From Chryseomicrobium aureum (lineage in GTDB: Bacteria > Bacillota > Bacilli > Bacillales_A > Planococcaceae): a DNA stretch of 64,000 nt. The stretch is taken from positions 1 through 64,000 of the forward strand of contig NZ_JAFBFG010000012.1 in assembly GCF_016909155.1 (NCBI RefSeq). Direction: 5' to 3'. This document shows positions 7,988 to 18,200 of this stretch, one piece after another. The notes below the pieces were generated by a model. It ran no database searches. It worked only from the letters and a program-made list of their open reading frames with translations, and was not told the origin of the DNA. The position numbers and the translations under genes were made by a program. The first letter of the stretch is position 1, and each line of letters opens with the position of its first letter.

Positions 7988-8596
7988 CTAGTTTTCTGTA
8001 GCTACTTGTAGACATATGCGGATAGAAGATACTAGGTCGTCATGAGACCAACTCGGCACTCTTCCATGCTCAATTGCCAATTCGTGTGAAGCTGGAATGT
8101 GGATAAATCCAGATTGCATTGTGGGTGCTTGCTGCTCTGCGTAACGACGTCCTGCATACATGATGTTGTTGCACAAATAGGTACCTGCAGTATTTGAAAT
8201 CTCTGCTGGGTATCCAGCTGCCGTTAGGGCTTGAATCATTTGACGAATGGGAAGTGTTGAGAAGAATGCTTCTTGTCCGTTCGGGTCAATAGGTTCGTCT
8301 TGGGGCGCGTGCCCTTCGTTGTCGGCATCTCCATCTTTACTATTGATGGCAATGCGCTCTGGAGTTATTTTCGTTCGGCCTCCCGCAAGTCCTAAAGAGA
8401 TATGTATATCTGGTTTCAATTCATTTAAAAGTTCAATCAGTACGTCTTCGGACCGATTGAAATCTACAGGAAGTATACGCCCACAAATTTTGTGGCCATT
8501 TATCTCCTCTCCTTGTAACTCTTCTACTATCTTCATCGTCGGATTAAGTGAGAAAGATAAGAATGGCTCGAAGCCTGTTAATAGTAGTGTTTTCAC
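7988..8596 (-). CDS. pcp: Pyrrolidone-carboxylate peptidase (pyroglutamyl peptidase I, C15)
   Basis: 202 residues from a GTG start at 8596, with GAGGGGG 8 bases before it. Removes N-terminal pyroglutamate from peptides in the cytoplasm. Family marks: start 'LLTGFEPF', 'PERIAIN' carrying the catalytic Glu, 'NTAGTYLCNNIMY' carrying the catalytic Cys and 'GFIHIP' carrying the His. Length is normal for the family. First gene of a pcp-pgcA pair. Confidence 0.92.
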   Translation of the reverse strand: MKTLLLTGFEPFLSFSLNPTMKIVEELQGEEINGHKICGRILPVDFNRSEDVLIELLNELKPDIHISLGLAGGRTKITPERIAINSKDGDADNEGHAPQDEPIDPNGQEAFFSTLPIRQMIQALTAAGYPAEISNTAGTYLCNNIMYAGRRYAEQQAPTMQSGFIHIPASHELAIEHGRVPSWSHDDLVSSIRICLQVATEN

Positions 8597-8704
8597 CTGT
8601 TTTCCCCCTCGTTTATGTCTTCTACAGTATACCTCAAAATAAGGTGATTTTTGATAGGCAAAAGTGAAAAAGTAGGAGTATACTTCAAGTAGGAGGTGGA
8701 GAAA

Positions 8705-9877
8705 ATGCACGATTGGCAAAAGAAATTGTCGGAGTGGCAGCAGGCAGGAATACTGGATCAAACGGCTGTAAATGCAATTCTTCAGTACGAAGAAAAACAA
8801 CCGGTCAAACGCAAGATCCCTTTATTACTTTCTATCGGTCTCATCTTTCTAACGCTTGCGGTCTTTAGCTTTATAGCAGCAAACTGGAGTGTGATTCCAG
8901 ACATTTTAAAAACCGTTACAATTCTTCTCTTCATGTGGATTGCGTATGTACTTGCTTACTTTTCTGAAAAGAAGCAGATTGGTCAGCCTTTGATTTTCTA
9001 TTTAACAGGGTACGCATTCTTTATTGCAGCCGTTTTAGTGACTCTTCAAACATTTCATTTATCTACTTCAAATTCCATTCTACCTTGGCTAGCCTATTTA
9101 GCAGCTTTAGCTCATCTCTATTTAGTGAAACATCCATTGTTTTCTGTCGCTAGTTTTATAGCGGGGACACTACTCTTATTCTCGTTCATGCCTGATGTAG
9201 GCTGGGTTGAATGGCTCGTATTCATTGCCATCACTGCAACGTATTTCTATGTGACGAATCGACCAGAAGCTATTGCGTTTAGTTATCTTCATTTGTTTGG
9301 GGCAGGTCTAGTTCTTTGGATACTCGTTGAGTATGAGAGTGCACTTTGGCCGCTTTGGACACTTTTTGTATTAGCTGCGCTAGTTTTTGTTCTACCAGAC
9401 AAAAAACTAGTTATCCGTCCATTGATTCAAGTCATTGCAGCGATTACTGGAATTGGATATCTCATTGCGAGAGCTGAAACTGATTTTTCATTGGTCGATT
9501 TGAGTTGGTTAGAATCCGGTGCTCTAGCAGTAGTTGCCCTTCTATTTGGATTCTTCGCATGGCAGAAGGACCGACAAATTGTATGGGTAGCAGCACTTGG
9601 CGTGATTGGTTTACTTCTCTTTGATGAGACGGCAATCGGCTTAACGATTTTGGCCGAACTACTCGGTTTTGGCTATTTATTCTTCGCACAGCGCGAGGGC
9701 CGATCGTTAAAAAGCGGATTCTTGTTCTTTATTTTGATCCAATTTGTCATTTACTTCATTTATGCATGGCAACGACTTGATATGGCATTGTTCTTCTTAC
9801 TGGGCGCGATTTTATTGTTTGTTCTTGCAGGAATCGGCTGGTGGTTGAACCGCCGGAAAGAAGGTGCTGCACAATGA
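8705..9877 (+). CDS. DUF2157 family multi-spanning membrane protein
   Basis: 390 residues from the ATG at 8705; AGGAGG (8691-8696) is 8 bases away and overlaps the in-frame GTG that would extend it. A soluble N-terminal segment of about 45 residues ('WQKKLSEWQQAGILDQTAVN') matches the start of DUF2157 proteins, followed by about 11-12 hydrophobic helices and a basic C-terminal end 'NRRKEG'. Its stop overlaps the start of the next gene (ATGA), and DUF2157 genes are often paired with GDYXXLXY genes as seen here. Function unknown; probably an envelope protein. Confidence 0.85.
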   Translation: MHDWQKKLSEWQQAGILDQTAVNAILQYEEKQPVKRKIPLLLSIGLIFLTLAVFSFIAANWSVIPDILKTVTILLFMWIAYVLAYFSEKKQIGQPLIFYLTGYAFFIAAVLVTLQTFHLSTSNSILPWLAYLAALAHLYLVKHPLFSVASFIAGTLLLFSFMPDVGWVEWLVFIAITATYFYVTNRPEAIAFSYLHLFGAGLVLWILVEYESALWPLWTLFVLAALVFVLPDKKLVIRPLIQVIAAITGIGYLIARAETDFSLVDLSWLESGALAVVALLFGFFAWQKDRQIVWVAALGVIGLLLFDETAIGLTILAELLGFGYLFFAQREGRSLKSGFLFFILIQFVIYFIYAWQRLDMALFFLLGAILLFVLAGIGWWLNRRKEGAAQ

Positions 9878-10332
9878 AAAAGTTCAGTTTACCACTTATT
9901 CAAACACTTGCAGTAGGCGCTATTCTACTCAGCTATTATGCAACGACTTGGTTTGGTGATGAGTTTGTATTACGTGCTGAACCGTATGACCCTTGGGATC
10001 CGTTCTATGGAGAATATGTTCTTCTTCAATATCCGGACATTAATGATGCAGTTCGGGATGCAGGCTTTCAAGATGGAGATCGAGTTCACTTTTCATTGAC
10101 TGAAGGAGAAGATGGGTATGCTACGATAGATCGAATAGAGGCAGAGAATTTCTTCGGAGCGCTTGATGGCACCTATTGGGGGAATAGGGTGTCCGTAGAG
10201 AATTTGGAACAGTTTTATGTAGAACAGGGACAAGGTCTGGTGCTAGAAGAGGCTGTTGATTTGAAAGCCACTATTTATGTCAGTCCGTGGGGAACTATTC
10301 GTCCGGTGGATTTAGAACCGCGGGAGGAGTAG
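9874..10332 (+). CDS. GDYXXLXY-domain exported/anchored protein
   Basis: 152 residues. One N-terminal hydrophobic helix (about 5-25), then an extracellular-type domain with the motif 'GEYVLLQY' near residue 47, which fits the GDYXXLXY pattern of the family. Start at 9874 overlaps the stop of the DUF2157 gene by 4 bases, so translation is probably coupled. Role unknown; the partner gene suggests a two-part membrane assembly. Confidence 0.82.
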   Translation: MKKFSLPLIQTLAVGAILLSYYATTWFGDEFVLRAEPYDPWDPFYGEYVLLQYPDINDAVRDAGFQDGDRVHFSLTEGEDGYATIDRIEAENFFGALDGTYWGNRVSVENLEQFYVEQGQGLVLEEAVDLKATIYVSPWGTIRPVDLEPREE

Positions 10333-10434
10333 CTTTAGATGTGAAACTGACTGATTGCAAACCAGAATGTACTTTAAATAGCCTGATTCATCTTCCGATG
10401 ATTGCTTTCAAGAACAAATTAAGAACGAAAAGGA

Positions 10435-10463
10435 CTGGGGCCGCTCAATTCGAGCGGCCCCAG
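10435..10463 (+). terminator. Strong GC-rich hairpin behind the DUF2157 operon
   Basis: CTGGGGCCGCTC and GAGCGGCCCCAG form a perfect 12-bp stem with a 5-base loop. The following T-run is weak (GATTCTTCTT). It lies 100 bases after the gene and is the only stop signal there. Confidence 0.7.
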
Positions 10464-10773
10464 CGCGATTCTTCTTAGTTTCCCCTTACACAATCTTCTC
10501 CAGCTGAATCCGTCTAATTGAAGTGCTTTCTTGCAGGAAGTTGTTCCTTCCATATTTGGCTGAGTCGGCTCCGCCTCTAGCTGTTTACAAAACTAGACTA
10601 TCTTGCTCTTACTAACTTAGTATCAAACGAGCTGTGCTAATGCAAGGCTCGATTCAGCATCTTAACAAACATAGTTGAGGACAGCGAGTACTATGAAAAC
10701 TATTTGAGTTTCGATAAAAGCTTTAAAATCAAACTGAGCATGTGTTCATTAGGCAACATTCTTGATGTGATTA

Positions 10774-10903
10774 AAGTTGGGTGGAGTGGAGGGGCTGACT
10801 CCGAAGGGATCAAAAGCGGAACGTGAGACCCCACAGGCGTGATCTTGGGCCGAGGAGGCTCACGACGCGCCCTCGGAAAGCAGTCCCGCAATGGAACTCA
10901 ACT
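10774..10903. repeat. GC-rich intergenic foldback repeat (copy 1)
   Basis: On the minus strand this stretch carries GAGCCTCCTC followed about 30 bases later by TGGGGTCTC, the same ordered blocks as the elements near 29.1 and 32.9 kb. Short inverted arms (CCGAAGGG and CCCTCGG) bracket the middle. It sits in a 531-base gap (10464-10994). The other part of the gap, 10464-10773, is A/T-rich and holds no gene that I can support; it could be decayed sequence. Borders are approximate. Confidence 0.55.
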
Positions 10904-10994
10904 GCTTAAAACGCACATAAAAGTGACAAGTAATAGACAAAAAATACCACAAGCGCTAAGCTCATGGTATTGATTATGAAAAACAAATAAATTT

Positions 10995-11411
10995 TTAAAG
11001 CGATAGGTCTTGCGGCTTTTCGCCTTTTTTATTCATTAAACGTGCAGACTCAGGAGTAACCTTTAAAATCACGAGATTTGGATCATTCGGACCGTCAAAC
11101 CAAGTTTTCATCCCGTCATTCCAAATTTTCTCTTTCAAACTATCATCTTCAGATATCGAAATGCGACCTAAAATCTCCAAATACGCATCTCCAAAACCTT
11201 CCCCATCATAACCGATTAAAATATGTGTATAAGGATTAGATTCAAGCTCATCTACTTTTTCAGAACCTTTACTTGTAGGTGTATACAATGTAAATTCTTC
11301 ATTATAAAAAGTCATATAACGACTATGTGGCTTTCCTTCACTAACCGTTGCCATTGTTCCTAAGCGACTTTCCTCTAAAATTCGTAATGCCGTTTGTTTT
11401 GCCTCCATCAT
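10995..11411 (-). CDS. Pyridoxamine-phosphate-oxidase-fold protein (general stress protein 26 type)
   Basis: 138 residues with the split-barrel flavin-binding fold: 'LGTMATVSEGKPHSRYMTF' near residue 17-35 is the typical first strand pair, followed by 'YTPTSKGSEKVDELESNP' and 'VTPESARLMN'. The family includes Bacillus YdaG/YzzA general stress proteins, which bind FMN or F420-like cofactors; the actual reaction is unknown. Stand-alone gene with GGGAGTGG as ribosome site. Confidence 0.82.
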   Translation of the reverse strand: MMEAKQTALRILEESRLGTMATVSEGKPHSRYMTFYNEEFTLYTPTSKGSEKVDELESNPYTHILIGYDGEGFGDAYLEILGRISISEDDSLKEKIWNDGMKTWFDGPNDPNLVILKVTPESARLMNKKGEKPQDLSL

Positions 11412-11474
11412 CCACCACTCCCTTTACTCGAATTAGTAAAAGTATTCCCTTCTCTAAAGGAAATAAACGCCCGG

Positions 11475-12005
11475 TTAGTAGGCGGTAAACATCTGCACCC
11501 AATAGGTTCCATAGTCTCCGCCGCCTTCTGTATATCCAAACCCGATATGAGTGAATAAAGGACTGACGATGTTTTCATAATGGCCTGGACTGTTCATCCA
11601 TCCTTCATGTACTTCCTCTACTGAACGTTGCCCCGCCGCAATGTTTTCCCCAGACGCACGCCACTTAATTCCGAATTGGGTCAACATATCGCTAGGTCCG
11701 CCATAAGTGGGCGATACATGATCAAAATAATTCGAGGTAAGCAAATCCTGTGCTTTAAGCTGTGCCACTTTTGCTACACTCGGATCATAGAGTAGAGGCT
11801 CCACACCAACTTCTGCTCGTGCTGCGTTTACTTTATCAAGCAGCGATTGTTCGTACGTGGAAAGATCGACAGGCTCCACACTTGATGGGAGAACAATTTT
11901 CACCTTTTCTGTTTCGGACAAATCAAATTCAAGAGGAATTACGACACACCCTGCCAAAAAGAGAACTAGTATGGTATACAAGACACTACTTGCAAATGGT
12001 CTCAT
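11475..12005 (-). CDS. CAP/SCP-domain lipoprotein
   Basis: 176 residues. Lipoprotein signal with lipobox 'LAGC' (Cys about residue 19), a short linker, then a CAP domain (about 50-175) with 'LLDKVNAARAEVGVEPLLYD', 'FDHVSPTYG', 'SGENIAAGQ' and 'WMNSPGHYENI', the usual family blocks. Such proteins are common at the surface of spore-forming and related bacteria; role not settled (YkwD-like). Transcribed away from bioY; the two start codons are 122 bases apart. Confidence 0.9.
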   Translation of the reverse strand: MRPFASSVLYTILVLFLAGCVVIPLEFDLSETEKVKIVLPSSVEPVDLSTYEQSLLDKVNAARAEVGVEPLLYDPSVAKVAQLKAQDLLTSNYFDHVSPTYGGPSDMLTQFGIKWRASGENIAAGQRSVEEVHEGWMNSPGHYENIVSPLFTHIGFGYTEGGGDYGTYWVQMFTAY

Positions 12006-12070
12006 CTTCTTCCCCCTAACTTTTAAAAACTTACTTGACTCCAGCGTAAAATCTCAGTACTCTTAATATG

Positions 12071-12098
12071 TGTTAACCGAAATAAATAATAGGTTAAC
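12071..12098 (+). promoter_or_regulatory. BirA operator upstream of bioY
   Basis: TGTTAACC, 13 bases, GGTTAAC: this matches the BirA box of Bacillales, which has the same arms and spacing. It lies 29 bases before the bioY start and would give biotin-dependent repression. TTGACT at 12035-12040 is a possible -35. Confidence 0.88.
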
Positions 12099-12126
12099 TC
12101 ATTTTATATAAAGGTGGATGAGCAAC

Positions 12127-12687
12127 ATGAGAAATGAACAGTTAAAGATGATGATTGTTAGTGCATTATTTGCAGCAATCATTGCGGTATTCGCACAGAT
12201 TTCAATTCCGCTTCCGTTCTCACCTGTCCCAATTACAGGCCAGACATTAGCAATTGGACTAGCAGCAACAATACTAGGAAGCCGCTACGGAACTTTATCC
12301 GTAGGAATCTATTTATTGCTTGGAGCAGTTGGTGCGCCAGTATTCGCAGGGATGAGTGGCGGCTTAGGTTCTCTTGTAGGTCCAACTGGTGGTTATTTAG
12401 TTGGATTTTTACCAACAGCATTTATAATTGGCTGGTATCTTGAGAAAACAAGTTTTTCCGTAAAACAAGCAATCATTGCCAACCTAATTGGGATGATTGT
12501 CACGTTAGCCTTCGGAACAGCATGGCTCAAGGTTGCTGCAGACTTAACTTGGACAGCAGCCATTGCAGGCGGAGTTACACCATTTATTCCACTAGGTATA
12601 GTAAAAGCAGTACTTGCAGCAATAGGAGGTATTGCTGTTCGTAAACGTTTAGAAAGCGCTCGATTGCTTTCGATTCAAACAAATTAA
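12127..12687 (+). CDS. bioY: Biotin transporter BioY (substrate-binding S component)
   Basis: 186 residues from the ATG at 12127; AAGGTGG (12111-12117) is 9 bases away, while the in-frame ATG at 12118 is too close to it. Six hydrophobic helices with the family signature 'FSPVPITGQTLAIGLAA' near residue 32 and 'GAVGAPVFAGMSGG' after it. BioY binds and imports biotin alone or with the shared ECF energy module, which is not in this window. Control by BirA is supported by the operator upstream. Its stop codon overlaps that of the convergent VanZ-like gene. Confidence 0.94.
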   Translation: MRNEQLKMMIVSALFAAIIAVFAQISIPLPFSPVPITGQTLAIGLAATILGSRYGTLSVGIYLLLGAVGAPVFAGMSGGLGSLVGPTGGYLVGFLPTAFIIGWYLEKTSFSVKQAIIANLIGMIVTLAFGTAWLKVAADLTWTAAIAGGVTPFIPLGIVKAVLAAIGGIAVRKRLESARLLSIQTN

Positions 12688-13151
12688 TGCTTCATTCGGT
12701 CCGGAGATTTGAATTTCCGGACCAATTTATTTGCTGAATACAGCAGTAGCATAGCTGTAGCGGCTCCTAAGCTATCTATTGCTACGTCCTTCGCTTGTCC
12801 TCCTCGTCCATCTACAAATAGCTGATGAAACTCATCCGTTACTGCATAAAGAGTAGCAAATCCCCATGCGTACAAATATCTTTTTTTAGAACGATCAAGT
12901 GCTAGCCATAAAATAAGAGCGAGTCCAAAGTATGCTACAAAGTGTGTTGACTTTCGAAGCAGATAATTAATTGTTTCCATAGAATACGAATCTTGTCGTG
13001 TTAGACTTTGAATTGTTTCTATAATCATTTGTGTAATGCCCGTACTTAACTCATTTGATACATCAGCTGGTTGATGGGAAAAATAAAAAATACCACTCAT
13101 ATAAATTACTACGATAGACCACCAAAACTTTTTTGACACAATGTTCCTCAT
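12684..13151 (-). CDS. VanZ-like membrane protein
   Basis: 155 residues with about four membrane helices and the VanZ family blocks 'LRKSTHFVAYFGLALILWLAL' (given by position, about 65-85) and 'DEFHQLFVDGRGGQAKDVAIDS' near 105-127. VanZ is linked to low-level teicoplanin resistance in enterococci; most chromosomal relatives have no defined role. It overlaps the upstream gene by 4 bases, so the two are one operon. Confidence 0.85.
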   Translation of the reverse strand: MRNIVSKKFWWSIVVIYMSGIFYFSHQPADVSNELSTGITQMIIETIQSLTRQDSYSMETINYLLRKSTHFVAYFGLALILWLALDRSKKRYLYAWGFATLYAVTDEFHQLFVDGRGGQAKDVAIDSLGAATAMLLLYSANKLVRKFKSPDRMKH

Positions 13152-13576
13152 TTCTTCTGTTGCTTTTCCTTTACTTTCTTTTCTCTCTTCGCATCAAGGT
13201 ATTTGATGAAATTTAGATAACTAAATAAAAAGGCTAAAAATACAGTTACGTTTCTTGCTGTTTCACCTGCCGACATTAAAACATCTAGTCGATCAAGTTC
13301 TTCATTACTCTTTCCATTGTATCCCATCTCAACAATCGTATACAAAACAATCGCACTTAGAAAAACACTGACGCCACCAGCAAGAACACTGATTAAAATA
13401 GACAACATGCCCTCTGGTAATTTAGGTAAGACTTTCTTCGTTGTAAAATAACCTACTGCCACGAGTGAGATTGGTACTGTGAAAAAAATAAATAAGAAAG
13501 GAATAGTCACGGAAACAGCTGCAAGTAATAAGAGAACTACTAGTAGAGAAATCTTGGTACGCTTAGAAATTTTCAC
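13148..13576 (-). CDS. Hypothetical membrane protein upstream of the VanZ-like gene
   Basis: 142 residues, three to four hydrophobic segments (about 8-45, 55-82 and 105-125) and a very basic C-terminal tail ('DAKREKKVKEKQQKK'). Starts the two-gene operon with the VanZ-like gene (ATGA overlap at 13148-13151). I do not recognise a family. Confidence 0.7.
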   Translation of the reverse strand: MKISKRTKISLLVVLLLLAAVSVTIPFLFIFFTVPISLVAVGYFTTKKVLPKLPEGMLSILISVLAGGVSVFLSAIVLYTIVEMGYNGKSNEELDRLDVLMSAGETARNVTVFLAFLFSYLNFIKYLDAKREKKVKEKQQKK

Positions 13577-13693
13577 AAAATCTATCCTATCTAATTAGTA
13601 TTTTGAATCACTCTTATTATACTTATCAAAAAGTTACATTCCTAGTTTCTTTCTATGGCATAATAGACTTTAACTAGAGTCGGAGGTGAGGCA

Positions 13694-14998
13694 GTGCGAA
13701 TCCATCGAATTTTCCATGAGCTTGAGTCTGATTTTTTATCGCTCATGACCCAAGCATTTGATCAAATAGATGACTTATTGTTTGTGATGCGGTTCACTGG
13801 CAAAGACTATGAATACATTTATGCAAATAGAGCGGCTAAAGATACAGTGAATTTGCCTGATTTGTCTAACCCGGTCTACTTACATGATGTTGTTTCTGAA
13901 AGTGCTTACAAACGCCTGTTTTCTTATTATGAAGAAGCAAGGATCACTCAAGAGAAAGTCCTTTTCACTGCACCTATCGAACATAGGGGACAACAAATCA
14001 TTGGTGAGAGCTTGCTTACTCCTGTGTATATGAAAGAGCACAACCTTCACTTTATTCTTGCAATTGTACGTGACATCACAAGCCATGAGCAAGCATTGCA
14101 GAATTTAAAAATAGCCCAAAAAGAACTAGAAGAAGAAAGACTGCGATTGGAATCGTTGATCGAATACAATAATGAAGCGATCTTCCAAGTAGATGATAAT
14201 GGAAAAATCGTGAAATGTAATCCTGAAGCAAAACGCTTTTTAAAGGGAACATCAGATGAAATACAATCCACTTACCTATCTGACTGGTTTACAACAAACT
14301 TTTTTTCAGAATGGTTCACTACTGATCCAAAACCTATGAAAAATTCACAACATGAGCTCTGGATTACACTACGGAATCAAATCGAGCGGCACTACATCAA
14401 AGTGAAATTTATACCTATTCTTATTGCAACCACTCGCCAAGGCTGGTATGTGTTAGTGCGTGACGCAACAGTTGAAACAACTATTCAAGATGAGTTGCAA
14501 CGAATGGCGTTTATCGATCATCTTTCCGGCCTCCCGAATCGTCGCGCTTTTGATGACCGTCTTGACTATTTACTTGAACAAGCAGGCCAAACCGGAGACT
14601 ATGTTGCCGTGTTCTTATTAGATGGATACAAATTCAAGCGCATCAATGATGAATTTGGCCATGACACGGGAGATGCTGTTATTCGTGAAACCGCACATCG
14701 ACTGGAACAAGTTGTTCGAGATCAGGATATGGTAGCACGCTTCGGAGGCGACGAATTTGCGATTATTGTGCCTCATATAAAAGAGTTAGATATAATCAAT
14801 AACTTGGCATCTCGTATTCTCTCTCAATTTGAACAGCCCTTTTATTATCGAGGAAAAGAAATTTCAATAAGAGTAGGAATTGGCTGCTCCCACTTTCCAG
14901 GGACCGCTAAAAATAAAAATCAACTTTTAAACGAAGCCGATTATGCACTTTATGAAATCAAAGAAGGTCCAGGGATTGGATTCAGGCTCTACAAGTAA
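13694..14998 (+). CDS. PAS-GGDEF diguanylate cyclase
   Basis: 434 residues from a GTG at 13694 with GGAGGTGAG in front. Two PAS-like sensor modules (about 20-130 and 150-265), joined by a coiled segment ('LKIAQKELEEERLRLES'), then a GGDEF domain (about 270-434). The catalytic motif 'RFGGDEFAI' is intact, and 'INDEFGHDTGD' is normal. The first metal Asp is kept in 'LLDGYKFK', but the usual second Asp of DxD is a Tyr. Makes cyclic di-GMP from GTP, probably soluble because no membrane helix is seen. Single gene with its own terminator. Confidence 0.9.
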   Translation: MRIHRIFHELESDFLSLMTQAFDQIDDLLFVMRFTGKDYEYIYANRAAKDTVNLPDLSNPVYLHDVVSESAYKRLFSYYEEARITQEKVLFTAPIEHRGQQIIGESLLTPVYMKEHNLHFILAIVRDITSHEQALQNLKIAQKELEEERLRLESLIEYNNEAIFQVDDNGKIVKCNPEAKRFLKGTSDEIQSTYLSDWFTTNFFSEWFTTDPKPMKNSQHELWITLRNQIERHYIKVKFIPILIATTRQGWYVLVRDATVETTIQDELQRMAFIDHLSGLPNRRAFDDRLDYLLEQAGQTGDYVAVFLLDGYKFKRINDEFGHDTGDAVIRETAHRLEQVVRDQDMVARFGGDEFAIIVPHIKELDIINNLASRILSQFEQPFYYRGKEISIRVGIGCSHFPGTAKNKNQLLNEADYALYEIKEGPGIGFRLYK

Positions 14999-15014
14999 GA
15001 ATGAATAACGTATA

Positions 15015-15040
15015 AAACTTGGCTAAATGCCAAGTTTTTT
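15015..15040 (+). terminator. Terminator behind the diguanylate cyclase
   Basis: AACTTGGC and GCCAAGTT with a 5-base loop and a T6 run, 17 bases after the stop codon. The A/T-rich remainder up to 15272 is the promoter region of the next protease gene and holds no other gene. Confidence 0.85.
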
Positions 15041-15272
15041 AATTCTCTTATAAATTACATCTCCACCTTTTGAATCAAGATAAATAAAAAACTGTTTAAT
15101 TTCGTTATACTTTCTTCGCAGGTGATTTTTTGTCAATAAGCTATCTGAATTAAGATTGAAAAATTTAATTTATTCTTAATATTTGTAACACTTATGTAAC
15201 GATAAATTATAGTTAGTTTATGGTAAATTTTTAATTGTTACGCAATTCAAACTACTAACAGGGGGAAATTTA

Positions 15273-18200
15273 GTGAATCAGAAAAAAACTATCGTTATCG
15301 CTATGGCTACAGCATTAGCATTAAGCACAGCTTCATTCGGAGCTCCTTCTTCACAAGCTTCCACTGAACTATCTAAACACATTTCAAGCTTTTCTCAACA
15401 AAAGCCTCAATTGCCTACAAATTTGCTTCTTCAAGTACCACAAGATGAAAATGAAGTTGTTCGAGTAATTGTAGAAATGGAGGAAGCTCCTGGAATTGAA
15501 GAGGCCACTAAACTAGGTAAACGATACAAAGACCTGTCGGAAACTGAACAAACTGCCATAGAAACTAAAATTAAAGGTAAACAAAATAAAGTTAAAGAAA
15601 ATGCTAAGAAGAAAGTAAAAGGAATTCAGTTTAAACAAGAATTTACAACCGCTTTCAATGGCTTCTCTGCTGAAGTTACAGCTAAAGAATTAGAAAACTT
15701 AGCAGATGTTGAAGGTGTCAAAGCAGTTTATGAAGCCCTTGAATATACACGTCCTGTTGAAACGCCGGAAATGACAAGTTCTAAAGAGCTCGTTCAAGCA
15801 CAGCTGGCATGGGAACAGTACAACTTTAAAGGTGAAGGTATGGTCATTGGTGTTATTGACTCAGGAATTGACCCTTCACATAGAGACTTTGTTCTCTCAG
15901 AAGATACGAATGAAGAATTAGAATCTAAGGAGATTTCAAAGTTAGTTCGCCAGGGAAAAATTGAAGCTGGAAAATACTTCAGTGATAAAATTCCATTTGG
16001 CTATAACTATATGGATGATAATACAGAAGTTCGCGACCTAGGCCCTGGAGCAAGTATGCATGGACAACATGTTTCTGGAACAGTCGGAGCAAATGGTGAT
16101 GAATCCAATGGAGGAATTAAAGGCGTTGCACCAGAATCCCAGATTCTCGCTTTAAAAGTATTTGGTAACGACCCTGAATTTCCTTCAACATTCGGTGATA
16201 TTTATGTAAAAGCAATTGATGATGCAATAAAGTTAGGTGCAGATGTAATAAATATGTCACTTGGATCTACTGCTGGATACCAAAATGGCGATAGTCCAGA
16301 GCAACAGGCAGTTTCTCGTGCTCAAAAGAACGGAATGATTGTATCGATTTCTGCTGGAAATTCGGACATGTTTGGTTCAGGAACTTGGTATCCTTCTACT
16401 GAAAACCAAGATTATGGACTAACTGGATCTCCTTCCGTTTCGAAAGATTCGTTCGGAGTAGCTTCGTTTGAGAATTCAGTTCTAGCTGCTAAAGGTTTTA
16501 GTTATCAGGTGAATGGTGCGGATGCTGGAGAGGCACTTTATTTATTGGCAAACGATGTAGAACCTAAAGCAGATACTGAGTTTGAATTAGTTGATGCAGG
16601 TTTCGGTTTACCTGAGGATTTCAATGGAAAAGACCTCTCAGGCAAATATGCACTTGTATCACGTGGTCAAATTTCATTTGTTGAAAAAGGTTTGAATGCA
16701 CTGAACGCCGGAGCAGCAGGTGTAATTGTTTACAATAATGCTGCCGGTACAATTAACATGGCGTCAGACCCTTCTATCACAATTCCGTATATGTCTGCTC
16801 TACAAACAGATGGATTGGCGATGAAAAATGAACTGACTGCTGGTAATAAAGTATCTGTAACTTTTGATGGTAGAATCGTTAACACTGCTAACCCAGAAGC
16901 AGGTAAAATGAGTTCATTTACATCATGGGGGCCTACACCAAACTTAGACTTTAAACCAGAAATCACTGCTCCTGGTGGAAATATTTATTCTACATTAAAT
17001 AACGATACGTATGGTTTAATGTCAGGTACTTCTATGGCTGCTCCTCATGTAGCAGGTGGTTCGGCCTTAGTATTAGAGAGAGTTGATCGCGAATTTAAAG
17101 CAAAAGGTGCAAAACGATCATTACTTGCTAAAAACTTGTTGATGAACACAGCAAAGCCTATCGAATTGACTCCAGGTGAATACGTTTCGCCTCGTCGCCA
17201 AGGTGCTGGGATTATGCAACTAGCGAATGCTTTAGAAACAGATGTGCTAGTAACTAATAAAGAAACAGGTGAAGCAAAGGTTGCTTTAAAAGAAATTGAA
17301 AATGGCAAATTTGAATTCACTTTGAATGTTGAAAACTTTGGAAAAACTGAAAAAACATATAACGTGGGATTACAGCTGCAATCTGATGCACCAGTAAACG
17401 TTGGCGGCGGTAAATTTGTAACTATTTCAAATGACTCTAGATACGGCTCTTATGTATTTACAGAAGGAACTGAAAACTCTGAAGAAGATTCTTACGAGTA
17501 TAAAGCAAACTTCGAAAATTCAATTACACTAAAAGGAAAAGAGTCGAAGGAACTGAAATTTGTTGTTGACGCTTCCTACTCCCAATGGTTAAAAGATTAC
17601 TTCACAAATGGCTATTTTATTGATGGATTTGTAACACTTACAGATGCAACCCCAACTGAAGAAGATGAAGTCCTACAGCCTCTTGTAGTTCCATTCTTCG
17701 GATTTAACGGGTCATGGGATGATGCACCTATCTTCGATAATGATTTATGGGAAGAAGAAGACACGTTCTGGGGCTTCCAAGGCCTTTATACGCCAACTGC
17801 GAATGGTTTATCACCTTTATTAGGTAAGTCATCAGCTGAGGATAGTGTAGATCCTAACTCATTTGCTTTCTCTCCAAATGGGGATGGGCGACAAGATACA
17901 GTACAGCCGATTTTGTCGTTAATGAGAAATGCAAAGGAATTCCAAGTAAATGTGGTGGACGCTACGGGTCAAGTAGTAAGAACGCTACGTAACGATTATG
18001 ATTTAAGAAAGAATTACATCGCGTCAAATCCTTATGTATTTAATTCGGGATACTCGTGGGATGGCAAACTGAATGGAACTATTGCACAAGATGGTCAATA
18101 CAAAATTCAGTTGAAAGCAAAAGTTGATTTCAAGGATGCTCAGTGGCAAGTTAAAGAATATAGTCTTTACTTGGATACAACATCTCCAGAATTATACACA

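Noticed and set aside
10700-10891. 63-codon open frame on the minus strand
   Set aside because: It lies across the GC-rich foldback repeat; codon use and sequence look random.
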